DNA of 64,000 nt. Source: Bugula neritina. Lineage: Eukaryota > Bryozoa > Gymnolaemata > Cheilostomatida > Bugulidae. Position 1 is the first letter of the stretch; each line of letters opens with the position of its first letter. The notes beneath the pieces were generated by a model. It did no database searches. It saw only the letters and a list, made by a program, of their open reading frames with translations, and was not told the DNA's origin. Location of the stretch: the NCBI GenBank assembly GCA_964035545.1, contig OZ037773.1, positions 62,001-126,000 on the forward strand. Direction: 5' to 3'. The position numbers and the translations under genes were made by a program. Below, in pieces: positions 32,860-47,191 of this stretch.

Positions 32860-35800
32860 GATGTCAGCGTAGGAAAAGGCCGGGCAGCGTGTTTGCTCTT
32901 TGCTCAGAGCGCATCAATTCCTCCCACTACTCCGCCCTCGCAAAAGTTGATATTTGCGTGGGGCTCACAACTCTTACATTTGCCCGATAATTCTCTCGTA
33001 CGGTTTCCCCCTAGACTTTCATACGCGCCGCTTTGGACGCAGTCACATACAAAATCTTTTAAATATGATGGGGGTTGCCTCGTACGTTGTCCCCGCTCTA
33101 GGGAAGGTGACGCACTCACCGGTGGACTAGTGGGTACCACTGGCGGTGCTTCTGGTTCACTGGTAGTGATTACTTCTTCCCGTTCTCCTGATGGAGCCCC
33201 TCCCTCCGTGGGGGTTTGCACTTCTGGAACCGGCTCGGTTTCCGGAAGTGATGGTATCAGATTTGGTATAGGAGGCGGCGGACGCACCTCTGTGGGTAGG
33301 AGCGGACGCTCGTCTCGTACCAAGTCCTCTTCCAGCGGAATGACCACTTCATACTCATGTCCATACCGCCGTCACCCACGCGTTGTCGTCTGCCTCCTGG
33401 GCTCCAACAAAGGGGGGGGGCTTCGCCCACTGTGTCTGTGCTAGCCCATTACGGCTTCAAGCAAGCCTCAATTTGGATGGACATCTGTCCTGAGCGCTGG
33501 ATCTTGTAGGTATGGTTGGGCATAGCCTCGACTATCACCTAGGGTCCCACGAACTTAGGCTGTAACTTAGCCGCCTGCCCGCGACGCCTACGATAATTGA
33601 CCATCCACACCCAATCTCCTGTCTGATAGAGGGGTGGTTCCTTGGAATCCTCGCGCCGCACCTGCCACTGCTTCTCCCGCAGCATTTCGTGTGCGACCCT
33701 CATCCGTTCCACTAGTTCGCTGGCATACTCGTAAATCGAGCTGTCTTGCTCTGGAATGTGGTAGGTAAGATGGTCAGGAACCCGGGTCTCTTTCCCGAGC
33801 CTCAGGAGGTTTGGGGTCTTACCAGTACTGGTGTGCGGGGTGCTACGGTATGCGCGCATGACTTGTGGCAATACCGTATCCCATTCCTCTTGACTGCGTC
33901 CGAGTAGTAGACTCCGGAGCGCATCACCTAGCATCCGGTTATTGCGCTCCACCACCCCGTTGCCTTGGGGCTGGTAAGGAGTGGTCCTGCTCTGATTTAC
34001 TCCCAGGAGGCAGCAAAGGTCGCTCATCAGTTGAGACTGAAATTGAGCGCCTTGGTCAGAGTGTATCTGCTCGGGGAGGCCAAAGTAGCAGAATACATGT
34101 TTGTCTAGCACCCTGGCCACTGTCGGGGCTGACGCACCTGGAATAGCCAGAGCGTCTGCCCACCTGGTAAAGTGGTTGGTTAATACTAAGATCCAACTAT
34201 TGCCTCTGGGGGTTGGGAGCATGGGTTCGACCAGGTCGACAGCTACTACTTGCCACGGCCTTCCAGCATATAACCTTCGCCGTCCCGCTTCACCAGGGAG
34301 ACGGCCATGCTTGCTGGCCTGGCAGATTTCACACTGTTTTACTCTGAGTCGAACATCCCGCCCCATCTTGGGCCAATACCACCGGAGTTGCAATTTGGAG
34401 ATCACTCTTTTGACTCCTGCGTGAGCCTGCTTGTGAGTGTCCCAAATTAACTCACGGCGTATGGCAGTGGGACAGACCACCCTCTTCCTCTTCTCTGCCT
34501 TAGCTGTTCCTTGCTGAGTCGTCGCCCTTCCTTTTTGGCCCGATATACGTCTGCCAACACTCCAGGCAGGTTTTCCTGAAGCCTCTTCAGTTGCCGGACG
34601 TTATCGGCCAAAGCAGGGTTGGCGTGGAGGTTCTGTATAACCTCCGAGGGTTCGTCAACTGTCTGTTGGAGTTGACCCTGGTCCCAGTCAAACCGTGCTC
34701 CGTGGTGAGCCAGTGTCTCTAACTCATATCGTGGGGGACCTCCATCCCTCTTTTTGATGTTGAGATACTGTTTACAACCCCCGCCAGGTCGTCGGCTCAA
34801 GCCATTCGCATTGCTGTGCCTCTTACCCAGTCGATGTTCGATCGGGTAAGAAAACTCGGCTAGAATTTAGAGCCACCGGGTGACCTGACTAGACGGTTCT
34901 GCTCTCTTGCACAACCAAATCAAGAAGGCATGATCCGTACGCAGCCGGAACTTCCTGCCATACAGATAGGGTCGGAAGTGCTTCACTGACTTGATTACTG
35001 CCAGCAACTCCTTGCCGGTAGTGCAGTAAATTCGTTCAGTGTGTGAGAGAGACATGCTGTAGTAAGCTACTACTACTTCCCGGCCTTCCTGCACCTGCGA
35101 CAGCACAACGCCAACATTCTAGTCACTGGCGTCTGTGTCGAGGATGTACTCCAGAGTAGGATCTAGTTAGACCAAGATGGGTGCCGCCAGTCGGCAACCC
35201 TTGAGGCGGTCAAACCTCCACTGCCACGTCACTTCCTTTGCGGTGAGCCGGTTTAACGGCTGCGCTATCCCCGCAAAGTCTGGTATGTATTGCCTGTAAT
35301 ACTCTGCCAGACCCAGAAAAGCCTGGAGTCCGGTCAAGTCTTGGGGGGTGACCCAGTCTTCTATTGCCCGTACCTTTTCGAAATCTGTGGCCACGCCGTT
35401 TCGACCGACAACGTGCCCCAAATACTTGACCTCCGGCTGCAATAGGTTTTAGCTTCAAACCGGCACCTCTGAGTTTTTCGAAAACTTCTCTCAGACGACT
35501 GACGTGTGTCTTGAAGTCTGGGGAGATCACGATGACGCCATCGAGGTAGATCAGCAGTGTCTTCCAATGGAGCCCGCTGAGGACTTGTTCCATCAGCCTC
35601 TGGAAGGTGGCTGGGGCGGAGGTCAGTCAAAACGGCAGTACCTTCCACTTCTACAATCCGTCCCATATTAAAAAACGCCGCCTTCTCCTGGGCGTCGGGA
35701 CTCAGAGGGACCTGCCAGTAACCGCTCAATAAGTCTAACGTACTGAAGTACTTGCTGTCGGCTAGGGCCTCCAAGGAATCGTCAATACGAGGTAGAGGGT

Positions 35801-37236
35801 AGGCGTCCTGTATGGTCACGCTATTGAGCTTGCGGTAGTCCACACAGAACCGCCATCTTCCGTCTTTCTTCCGGACCAAGACGACCAGCGGGCTCCATGC
35901 ACTATGGGCTGGCTCTATGAGGCCTCGTTCCAGAGGATCCTGGAGCTGTCGGCTGACCTTCTTTTCCGGTCCCAACCTGCGTGTGGGTTGCCAAATAGGG
36001 ACTGTACCTGCAGTCAGCGGTATCTCGTGTCTGACAGCTCTAGTCAGTTCCACGTCATTGTCTCCGCTGCTGAACACATCACCGTAGTCGCGCAGCAACT
36101 TCGCCATGGCCTGGCATTCCTCGTTGCTTGCACAGCCACCACAGGCCGTCTCATACAACTCCTTGATGTGTGATGAAACAGTCCCCCGCCCTTTTTGCGG
36201 GCGCTGAGGGGGCCTTCCGTCGCGTCTCCCAGCGACGGTCCACGTCCTTTTCCTGGACAGAGTGAAAGCGGCCCAGCATGGATCCGGCAGGTAGCTTTAT
36301 GGACTCCGTGAAGGGGTTTACGCACTGCACCAAGATCTCTCTATGCGCAGTCAGCTGGTTTAGACTGCTAGCAAGTTGGACTCTAGCGTGTGCACCTTCC
36401 ACCACCCCCAGTCCGGAGATCTGGCTATTATTCACCCTGCAGTGAATAGTAGCCTGGGAGCGGCCTAGTATTGTACAGTTCTGTACTACATGCACGCCTC
36501 CCACTAGAGGACAGCCAAACTTATCGACACAGGCAAGTTCCCGCCCGGACATCACCATCACAGACTTGCTAAAGTCAATGTGACATCCGTGCCATTCCAG
36601 GAACGGCATCCCGAGAATAGCATCCTCTTTAAGCTGACTGACGATAAACGTCTCTTGGATAGCTTGATCTCGGATGCGTCCCGTCAGCTCAATTATACCA
36701 TAGAAGGGAATGCACGACCCGTCAGCCAGGGTGCCATACTCCCCATCGTATGGTTCCATCTCGCTCCTGACCCTAGTGCTGAGGATGTCGAAAAGTTGGC
36801 GACTTATGAGGTTCGTGGTACAGCCCGAATCGAGCAGGAAGGTAACAGCTTTACCCGCAATCTTGCCGAGTAGGAAATAGCTGTTCCCATGGGGCTGCAC
36901 CCGCACTCTTGCAGGAAGCACCTCTCTCGCTTTAAGTCGGGGAGGTGGTCGTTTGGAACGGTAGTAGGGTGACCTCGGAGGAGGGGGAGGCAAGTTTCCT
37001 GGCACCTGCACTGGTCCCCATTCCGATTCTTAGGCCGGTAGCCCGCCGAATAGGTTGTGGAGTGGCATAGAGAAGGTAACAGCGGGGCGGGGCCCCTTAC
37101 CTGTCCGTCGCAGCTGCTGCCACCCGTAGTTGTTAGCACGCGGTACCCGTCTGGGTGACCTACGTTTCTTTTTCCATGGGGGATTCATCGCCGGCCCGCA
37201 AAAGGCGGAAACATCTGCGGGCCACGATAGCTTAAC
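32860..37236 (-). pseudogene. E1 pol (copy B), broken, with intact integrase region
   Basis: Continues the pol remnant described at 1-3040 (same breaks, +34196). The added part includes an open integrase segment (34480-33539) with HHCC, D-L-V...S-D-Q-G...V-V-E-R-N catalytic blocks and the start of the G-P module. After a break near 33420-33540 comes the tail (33347-32904) with C-D-C...C-K-S-C...N-F-C, matching the E3 and E4 tails. The RT box is Y-L-D-G. Protease spans about 36151-37011. Confidence 0.88.
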
Positions 37237-38128
37237 CCCGGAGCAAGATGAGGGCAATATCTGCGGAAATGTCCTTGGTTTCCACATTCTCAGCAAAAAC
37301 TAACTGCTTCCCCTGGTGGCGGTGCCAGTGGCCGTGGAGGCCCGCAGGCGGTACCTACCGGGGTTTTGTGTGTCAGTGCTGTCACCAGTTTAGCCAACAT
37401 GTCGGTCAGTTGGGCGACCTTCGATGCGGCGGTCAACTGTCCCACGGCAGCGGCCGTGGGGGGTTTGCCTCAAGATCAGCCGGAGCGACTGTGGACTCTA
37501 CCTCCACCTGGCGGGAAACCCCGCGGTTCCTATGCATCTGGTTTGCCAGAAGATAGGCTTCCCCTTCTGCAAGAGCGCCTTCGACTGTGGTAACTCCCCT
37601 AGCTAGAAATTGATGATGGAGTCTCAAGTCGTTGATAGATTGCACAAAGGCGTCAAAAGTATACCTCTCACGGTTAACTTGAGGTAGATCGCTATACGCA
37701 ATCTGCGCCAGCTTCATCACCGTGGCAATATGTTCTTGTAGCAGGGTGTAAGGATCACGCCGCAGCCTTTGTAGTCCGGCCCGAGCGTCTATGGCAGAGA
37801 TGCCAAAGTTGGCCCGTAGAGAAGCAGAGATGCTGTCGATGTCCGGTCCTAACCCATAGGGCTTGGCCTTATCCATCAACGACATTCTGAGCTTCAGCAG
37901 GGCCACTCTGGGTGGCCATTGGGCAACATCCATAATGTCGCTGAACTCTTGTATGAATTGTTCCACTTCCTCTTTGCCCGTGAAGGTGGGTGCCTTTAAC
38001 CGGTAACAGTCCTCGTTTAGCTCCTTCGGAGCTCTTCGCTCTTCTACTACATAATTACAAGGAACAAGATCATTTCCACGCTCACCTTCTATCGGCTGCG
38101 GGGGTGTTCGAGCATCCTCAGTCTCCAT
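37186..38128 (-). pseudogene. E1 gag (copy B)
   Basis: Same as 2990-3932: 231 open codons from the ATG at 38128, then a stop at 37433, with the zinc-knuckle Trp codon mutated to TGA. Confidence 0.85.
37192..37236 (-). promoter_or_regulatory. Decayed frameshift signal of E1 (copy B)
   Basis: GTTAAGC (37236-37230) with the GC hairpin 37224-37217/37199-37192. Identical to copy A. Confidence 0.6.
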
Positions 38129-38163
38129 CGTTGATGTGCACAGTGTCCCACTGCTGCCACCAC

Positions 38164-38525
38164 TGTTATCTTTTCAGTATTGTGGGTTAGTGTGCAATCG
38201 AGTGACTTTCTATCATGTAAGCTAGATCAATTTCACCAGTGACATTCGAATTATAATAATATATTTGATACAATGATACACAATCTAAAAACTACATCTA
38301 TCAGAATACATCGACAGCTACTCAACACAATGTCTACAGTTTGCCACACTATTCCTAACTGACTGTTACGCGAGAAGTCACAGCTACTAATAATAGTTCA
38401 TGATTCCTATTGGCGGGTTGCTGTCTCGGGTCATCTTCTTAATATACTTAGTGACCCCGTGCTGTACTTAGAAGGGAATTAACATTTACCCCGTTATTAC
38501 GATGGTAGCTCCACGAGCCACCACA
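38164..38525 (-). repeat. E1 5' LTR (copy B)
   Basis: 362 bp, same as 3968-4329. The primer-binding site lies at 38145-38162. Confidence 0.85.
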
Positions 38526-39700
38526 ATAATACGGTTATACTAGTAGTAGGTCTAATTGTTACACTAATGCTAATGATCATACCATTAGTAATAGTAATGC
38601 TAATGCTTAGTTATACTTATACATATGTTATAGTTTTTACTCATTTATCGAATACAATTTTTATGGAGCTATAACATAAGTATTTAAAGTATAACCAAGT
38701 ATTGCTGATAAAGTAGCTAATAATAGTAATTTAAAAATAATCACTCTTGCAGTTACAACTGATGATCATACTTGTGCTCAAACTGACACATTAAAATTAC
38801 ATTTAGTTTTACTGGTGTCACAACTCACCAGGTGATACTATTGATCATTTATTTTCATGGTTATGAACTTGAAACCCATTATCAGTAATGACTATGAATA
38901 AGAGTCATACTAATAGTCTAATACCATATTTTTTACCATTAGTAATATTGTTGTACTAATACTAATAGTAATATTAGAAGATCAATTTTAAGCTCTTTTG
39001 ATTTCACTTTGTGTTCATTTTCAGGGAATACTCAAACCAATTGATAAGAATAATTTTGATTAAATGCACAAAATCAATGAATGTAATTTACATTGGCTGA
39101 AATATTGAGTTTTACTTAGTCTTACCCTTCCTTATAGTTATAATAGCCTGTATTAGTAATAATATTGTAATGGAGCTTATACTGAAAGTAGTATCAATTT
39201 TAATGTATGATTACTATTTTTTCAAGGAATAGCTTGGAAGACACCAATGGCAGAACTCAATAGCTAAAACTTAACACTAAGTTGGTTCTTGAAATAAAAT
39301 ATATGATTGACAAGAATCTAATTACTTGACTTCCTGAAAATTGATTGAAATGTAAGTATTTGTTGCTTTCCTAGTATTTTATTTGTGTTATAATAGCTGT
39401 TGATATATGCTGGATTATTTTGGTCTGTAGTTGACACTGAATTTATGTACCCATTACTTTATTATGCTGGAGGGTTTAAATCACTTTTGAATTATGATAA
39501 AACTTTTTTGTTTGACTTATTTAGGATATTTGTGTAGTGAGATACATTACATAATATCATATTACATTTAACTTTCTAATTGTATTCAGCAAATCTATTT
39601 TTGTAGATAAATATAAATTTTAAAATATGTAAAATTAAAACTATTTAATCCAACTGTGCAATCCATTTAATTAACCACAACTTTCTGCTGGTTGTATGTA
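38526..39700. other. AT-rich DNA, no gene seen (copy B)
   Basis: Counterpart of 4330-5504. Confidence 0.5.
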
Positions 39701-40498
39701 TGAGGGCAATTCAAAAAGTAAAGATAATTTTGCCATAAGTCAAGTTGTAATCGAATTAGGCACTTGATTTTTTTCAGCATAATTTCTTGGCCAGCAAACA
39801 CCTTTCTGTCATCTTGGTACTATCTTTTTTATTTCCTCAGCATAAGATTCGGTAGATTGACTCAGTAAAATTTCGCTCGAAGTAGTTTGGACCTTGTCAT
39901 GAGTCTCCTTGTGAACGAATAGTTTCGGTGTGAAACTTAGAGCACCAAAGAAATGGTACTTACAAGGTGAAGGACTAGGATTCTCCAATCGTTAAGGACT
40001 TAGTTGATGTTCTCAATGGTTTGAATGGCAGATTATGGCCTTCCGGTGTCTTTGTGGATATTACACTGTAATTACATGCCTATTCTCTTCTACTTACTCT
40101 CTTTCTAAACCTAGATGAAATACACTGTTTATTAAATTAGCAAAGTTGTCGTTCAATGCTGTTACTTTCCTGACTGCCCTGACAAAAGTCTCTAAATTCT
40201 CCAAATTGACTGGTCTAGCCGCCTCTTCTGCTATTGGCCTACCTGACTCAGGTTCACTCTCCAAAGAGGTTGTTCTTTCCTTAAAACTGTTAGCCCATTT
40301 AAAAACTTGGTTTTGGTTTTAATAACTGTCACCATATTAAGCTTTCATTCCCCTATAAATTTCACTTAGTCTGACTCCCTGAAATGATTACTGTGTAAAG
40401 ACAACTTCTGAAACAACGTAATATTAAAAAGATAGGTACATATTACAATTATATTTAGTTTTATAAAGAAATTATCTTTACTTTTCAAATCGCCCTCG
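39701..40498 (-). mobile_element. Decayed mariner-like element (copy B)
   Basis: Counterpart of 5505-6302, with TA flanks at 39699-39700 and 40499-40500. Confidence 0.75.
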
Positions 40499-40851
40499 TA
40501 ATTCTTTAAGTAAGCATTATGTGTGTCTGTTGCCTTGTTAAAATACTTGCCTATTCAAGTATTTTTGAGTCATTGGTTTTAATTATTTGAAACTTGGTTA
40601 GTCTGTGACTTGGTTTGCTTTGACTTGCTGTTACCTCAACATGACTCTGGTCACACTGCTTTCTGTTGTACACACTAATTCATCAGCGCTCATTTGGTGG
40701 GCAACTTCATACAATATAATAATAGCATTAGCTTATATAAATTTCTCTCTTTTTAGCATTACTTTTCCCTGGCAAGTTAATTAGCTACTGTATATCTCAG
40801 TCTATGAGCCAGTATGTATAATGTTTCCTATGATTTGTTGTTTTCAGGAAA

Positions 40852-43800
40852 ATGAAACTTTCCTGGATAACCATTTTCAAAATACTTCTAGCATCTAGCT
40901 ACACTTTTGGTGAGTTTATATTTTTAAAGCTAACATCTCCAGTGTTTGTTAAATCTGGTTCTTGATTTTTAATGAATCGCTCTAATGACAGCTCTATTCC
41001 CTTCAGATATGATTCCTATGCTTACACAACTGTAAATAACAAAATGCCTTATTTCAACTTGTAATGTTTGTGAAATTCTAATGTGGCTGTTGGCTAGTTT
41101 AGCAGTGATTTTTTGACGTTTTTTATGCACCTACAGAGACTTTCAATAAATAAAACATATCGATTAAAGATACTGAAAAACATCCACCGGTACTTAGTTT
41201 AAAAGAGTTCCTTCTGTTTTGTTGCCTTTTTATGCAGTACATGATGTCATAGGTCATGCAGTATTCCCAGTTTAAATCAGTTTAAATATATAGCAACATA
41301 CCTACACATACCTATATAACGTTATATTGATTGCTAAACATGAAATAATAGATAATATGAATTCTTTGGAATAATATTCCAATTTTTACGAATTTTTGTG
41401 AGACAAAAAGACAGTATAATTCATTAAAAATAGACATTATCTTTAATGAATAGTTATTAATGAAATATTTTTTCTAATAACAAAAAGTATAGAAAATGAA
41501 AAATTATTAACTTAATGCAGATCAAAGGAATTTATTTATGTGCTAACTGCTAAATAACAAGCAATTGATCTAAATTTATTTAAATGTTTATATATTCCAA
41601 TAAGATTCAAATAATTTGCACAAAAAAATATATTTTACAAAAAATAAATAAATAGTGTCCAACTGGGAAGTGTCTATCTTGGGATCACACCTTTTAATAT
41701 ATTTATAGTCTTAAAAATGTTCGAAGGATTTAATTAATCATCTTGGTTATCAATATATTTGCGTTGTTCGTTTTTGAAAAAAATGTTTTGTAGCAGTCAT
41801 AAGAAGTTGTGAGAGTTGGACAAGAATTTTGATTTGTTTTGTTTTTTATCAAAGTGTTACATAACAGCCAGGATAAGTTGGACAAGATTCATTTTTCCTT
41901 TTTGCAATGTAGGTTCTGGTGAGCTAAACTGTTGAATCTATTTATGTTTAGCTGAACCATCTACAGAGATAGACTACACTACTCCAAGCTCACCTGACTT
42001 CTATAAAGGTGAGGAGATAACCTTCACATGTGAAGCATATGGTTATACTGATCTGAGAAGCTTACGGTTACGATATGAAGCTGATGGAGGCAGTACAGTC
42101 TCTCAAAGTGGATGTGGTCGAAGTGCTGAGGATGACACAGTATGGGAGAGTGCACCATCTCCAGATATTATTACTGTCTCTGGAATAGAAGGACCTGGAG
42201 TCAGTAATGCACACTGTAGTTCTATTGGTAAACCTGAAGGGTTCACTTTTTCTGTACAACTCACTGCAACTGATTCATCACTCAGAGGGAAGTTCTACTG
42301 TAAAGGGTTTGAAGGAGGAAGTGTGGGAGAAATTCTCTCCTCAGAAGTTTCAATGGAAGTCAAAGGTGAACACTTCAAACTAGTTTCTTTGGTCACTGAT
42401 AGCCTTTATATACCACTTTAGCATTTTCTAGTACAACTTCTCATAGTTTTTACCAACTTCCTGCTTCCTCCTGATAGACAAATTTAACTGTTCCCAAGAT
42501 TGGTATTGTTGGTATTAAAATAGTATGTTTGGTATGCATTATATGGATAGTGGATAGTATTTGTTTTATTTGGCCATTGTTGGATGATTCTGTCCAATAT
42601 CTCATGAGAAGATCTAATGATAAAATTCAACTTATCCCATGATGATGGTGGTTAGTTAAATCAAAATAGTATATTTGCTATCGTTGTTGGGTAGAGGACA
42701 AATTTTAGTTTATTATACCTTTGTTGGAGATTTTCTGGTCAGAATCACATAAGGATATCTGGTTGGCATGTAGTTTTAAATAACTGTTATCATAGACAGA
42801 CTTGGAATGTTGCAGTGTTGCTGTTTAAATTTACACTTTTTATTGCTACAATTTACCCAGAATATAGCACATGGTCTTTACTGCAGTCCTAACCTAATTT
42901 ACAATACATTGATGCACCTGTATTTGAAAATGTATATTATGCACTCTTTCATTCTACAGTTGCACCAACTGGCATATCACTTAATAAACCAGCAACTATT
43001 ATAGAAGGGGAAGAGTTTACCTTTGATTGTAACTCTACAGGAGCAGATCCTGTGTCAGTCTATGAATACAGTAAGTATATACATGTCTAAATGTTGTGCA
43101 ACAAGCTTTCCCAGGCTTTCTATCTAAGAAACTAGAAACAAATTAAATTTTTTGATTTAATTAACAACAAACTAGGTTTTAGTTTAGCTAATTATTTTAT
43201 ACAAGTGATGTAATATACAGTGGTCCCTCCATATCTCAGAGCTGTCCATTCCTGACAAAGTAACATAGGACATGAGAAGAACTTGAATTTTCTTTTTGTG
43301 ACTTATGTATATGTGTGTATATAGAGACAAAATGTTGGCATTTAAGCGTTCTGTGAGTTAACTCTGGTATTCTGCTATGTCACAGATAAGGGTATCAGAC
43401 CAGTAGGTTTCGAGGGAGCACTGTATTCCTATTTAATTATATAAATATTTGAATGTTGTAAAACTCTGAGAATATTATCTAATGAGTTTACAATAGTTTA
43501 TAAATCGGTTTGCTATAATAGATTGAAATGTAAGAAGTTAGATGATTGGACAAAAAGTGTCTACAGTCTTTTTCAGTTTCAATTAAATAACCAATAATAT
43601 TCATCAACCACAAACTAACTCGCCTGTTATATCGTGAAATTTTTTATTAGAATTAAGCTGGAACTAATTTTTTTTTGCTGAAAGAAGGTTTAGGGCTGAT
43701 TTAGCAACTGTAACAAAAACATTTTTCTAATTTATTTTTAAAGTATTGCAGGAAAGTAGAAAATGTGCACAGATAAGTCCTGAGCGAATTTACCATAGAA

Positions 43801-45254
43801 GTGTGCTTGTAGACTGTATTTATACTTTTTACTTCTTCTCTGGTAGTTTTCTTGTCATGACACACTTCACTTATGCAGTATTAAAATATTCTTATATATG
43901 TTAGTTTTCATTTGCATTCTGTTTTATAATGAATTTTGTTCGAGTATGTGCTGAAATGATTTAGGATTTCTGATTGCATGAAAATCAAATTTTCAGTCAC
44001 CCTTACCTTTACCTTTACCATTCAACCTTAAAAGAGTATGTAAATGAAAACTAACACATTACTATAAGAATCTTTCAGTACTGCATCGGTGAAGTGTGCA
44101 GGGAGTCTTTAAAGAATTAGTATACATAGACATGTTTTATTTATTAGAGGTAAATGGTAACACAGTGGCTGAAAAATATACTCCTACTGAGGCAGACAGA
44201 GCTGGACTAACTTTATCTTGTACAGATACGAAACATTCTAACTGGAAGAGAGGGAATACTGAACAAACTGTTGCCATCACACCACAGTGTAAGTAAGCAC
44301 CATCAATATTTTTCTTGTTATACCTACTTTTTGAATGTGAAATTTCTAGTTCACATGTAAGGTGCTAGACCAGGGGTGTCCAACCTTTCAAAGGGAGTGC
44401 CACTGAAGGGGAATATTCCAGTGGCAAGAGCCATATTTTGAACTTTAGTTTGAACTGGGTACCGCAGCGTCAGTTATTTTTAGATATTTTATTCTAAAGT
44501 CTTATTTATCAATACAAAATAAAGTCCCAATAGTTACTGCATACTACATTTTGTAGCATTTATATAAATAATACATTTAAAAGGTGGTTTTTCTCTCAAA
44601 TTCATATATGTGTGAAAAATAGTTTTATTTGTTATGCCTTTGAGAGCCACATAAATGTAGGCTGGGGGCCACATCCGGTCCTAGGGCCTCCTGTTAGACA
44701 GCCCTGTGCTATGAATTTTGTTTTTGTAGACTTGGATAGAAAGGCTGATGCTCCAGATCCCATTGTGAAAGAACTCAACCCTGGACAACCTGATGCTAGA
44801 CTATATTGTAGCCAACATGTGGATGCCAACCCACCACCCTCTACATTCACTTGGACATATAATGGAGTTGTGACAACTGAATCATCCAATGAGCTGACTC
44901 TAATTCCTCGAAATAACAGTGTAACAGAAACAGCTGAATGTACAGCTGCAAATGGCTTATGTAAGAATCAGCACTCATATACAAATGAATGAGAATTGTA
45001 AATGTTTTTTCTAATTTGCTAATGTTAGTCGTAGATATTCAAGTTTCAACTTAGTTTTTCTTTAAAATTTCTTTAAATCGATTTCAGCAAAGACAGTGAC
45101 TATCAAATGGAACATAATGTGGAAGGATACTGCTACAATACCCTCTCCAACCCCCACTACAACTGCTGTGAACAAGGGCGGTCTGATAGGTGGCATATTT
45201 TCTACTTTCATCACAGTGATAGTTGCAATAGTAGTCTCAACAGTGATTAGATAA
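40852..45254 (+). CDS. Three-Ig-domain single-pass membrane receptor (copy B)
   Basis: Exons 40852-40909, 41952-42365, 42960-43070, 44148-44288, 44730-44960 and 45088-45254, the same model as copy A. I saw no coding difference. If both copies are real, the genome has two indistinguishable receptor genes about 34 kb apart. If the duplication is an assembly effect, there is one locus. The same TAA (45252-45254) precedes the putative donor at 45261/45262. Confidence 0.8.
43218..43423. mobile_element. pogo/Tigger-like MITE (copy B)
   Basis: Counterpart of 9022-9227, with TA flanks, in Ig intron 3. Confidence 0.7.
44371..44706. mobile_element. Non-autonomous hAT element (copy B)
   Basis: Counterpart of 10175-10510, in Ig intron 4. 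Confidence 0.7.
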
Positions 45255-46838
45255 TCAAAAGGTATGCTTTTGTTATCCATTGCTGGAATTATAATAAATT
45301 ATTATAAAATGTAATAGGTGCTAAGAAACCGAGTCATACATTGCATTAAATGTAGTTGCAGCAAATACAAACTGCCACTGTGTAAAATGAAGGGCGTTTA
45401 AACAGGTTAATTGGACTCCTTTTCTTGCGTAGTGTCGCTAAATGGCAATTGTGACTGGATACCCTTCTTAGCATCACTAGCAGTCTTTGCTGGGAATAGT
45501 AGCAAGAAATAGTTATTTATCACTTTTTGTATAAGCTGATCCACCAGAAAATCAATAATAAGTATTACACAAAACTGACATATTGTAGGGAACATATGCT
45601 ATTCACTAATTATGCAGGTATATAAGACTAAAGCTGATAACTGCCAACATAGAGTATTGATATCATTTATTTAGTAAGAATTATACATGAGTTAAATAGA
45701 GTACACAAGTGTGTAGAATTACATAACTTGACAAATAATAAGCATGCAACCTAACTATTCAAGTGTTACTATTCAACTGCTGATGCACGCTGCTTATGAT
45801 CTCACATTATTAGCTCCATCCCAAAGCATTAGCTGCAGCTACTGATGCAAGCTGCTAATGTTTGTATGATCATTAGCTCCATTCTAATTGGTTGATCCCA
45901 TTCATTTTTCACAGAAGTAGCGTAACAATGTAGGCAGTACCAGGCTGAGTGTAGCTTAGCGTATCCAAGACATGAGAGCAGTGGAGTAATTATAAGAGTT
46001 GCCCTTCCGATATACCATAAATCACCACAATATATAACACCTCAGCAACAATAGAAGGATGACGAACTGTTGAAAACAAACAATATTCAATTGCCTACCA
46101 TCATAGATCATCTACTTGGCTTATACTGTTCAACTAGCCTGCCTTTGAGTTTTGAGTAATATCTATACCACAGCAATTGGGCAAATGTGATTGGTCACTT
46201 GAGTTTCACTCATTTCGATCAAGTGGCATAATTTTAAGATTGGAAAATCTTATTAGTGTGGCCTTAATCCAACCTATTTTGTCCCATTCAGTTTCGGATT
46301 GTCAAGATTTTATTGTCTCTTTGATCTCATTTCAGTATCCTGATTATTAATATGTACTGAACTTCTTTATAAGTATTTCTCCACTTTTGACAGCAACTTT
46401 TCAGTTCAGTCACTTCTATTTTTATGTGCAATGTTTGTATTTGATTTGAAATTAAACCAATTGATAATACAGTCAAATTTTTTACTCAAACTATCATGAT
46501 CTTTAGTTGATTAAATTTGCTTTTATCAACTTTTTCAACAATATTGTTTTCACTGGTACAGTTCGCTCCATTCTAATGTAACCATGTAACATTAGGCTTC
46601 AAACTTTTCACCCAGCTCAACTATACACTGCGGTTCCATGACTGCTCATTGTGCGAATGAATGTCCTCACCGATTATTTGTGGTTTGCATTAGCTTATAG
46701 TTGGAGTTTCATTCAATGCAACTATTTCTCTTGGCCAATTTCTTTATGAAGCCTGTGCACAAAATGTGTCATTAAGCAATTGTTTCTGATTGGTTTGTGT
46801 GTTACGTTAGTTTAAAATAACATTATTGTCATTTGCAG
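45255..46838 (+). other. Putative last intron of Ig gene (copy B)
   Basis: Counterpart of 11059-12642. Nothing else seen. Confidence 0.45.
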
Positions 46839-47191
46839 AAAACAAACTCCAAAATAATGAGAATACAGGAGACCCCAAAAGAACGAGATGAGACTTTCAC
46901 TGTCTTTTTGCAGATACATTAGCTATTGATAAAATCTCACTCATTTTTACTGAAGAAACAAAATAGATATTGGGTGTGTTGACGTTCTCTCCCCTAACTG
47001 CCAAATTTCTCTATACTATGAAATGCATTTGGAATTTGAAGTTTTTATTCTGTAGATTATTTCGCTATTGAAACTATTTGTTTTTTCATGATTGTGATTT
47101 GCTTCATGTTTTTTTTCTGTTTCATTTCATGTATTGTTCAAAATGACTACAATAACATTTTACACTCTGTACCAAAATAATGATCAATAAA
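46839..47191 (+). other. Putative terminal exon with poly(A) signal (copy B)
   Basis: Counterpart of 12643-12995, with AATAAA at 47186-47191. Confidence 0.4.

Larger units (their letters stand above)
31684..38525 (-). mobile_element. E1 (copy B): near-complete, chimeric Ty3/Gypsy element
   Basis: Same element as 1-4329 but with its 3' part present. The left end is a 315-bp LTR related to the E4 LTR with polypurine tract GGAGGAGGCGG. The right end is the unrelated 362-bp E1 LTR. The sequences next to the two ends (GATAT and ATAAT) do not form a target duplication. Gag and most of pol are broken. The two LTRs of one element should be copies of each other, so a recombination or rearrangement joined parts of two elements. 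Confidence 0.85.
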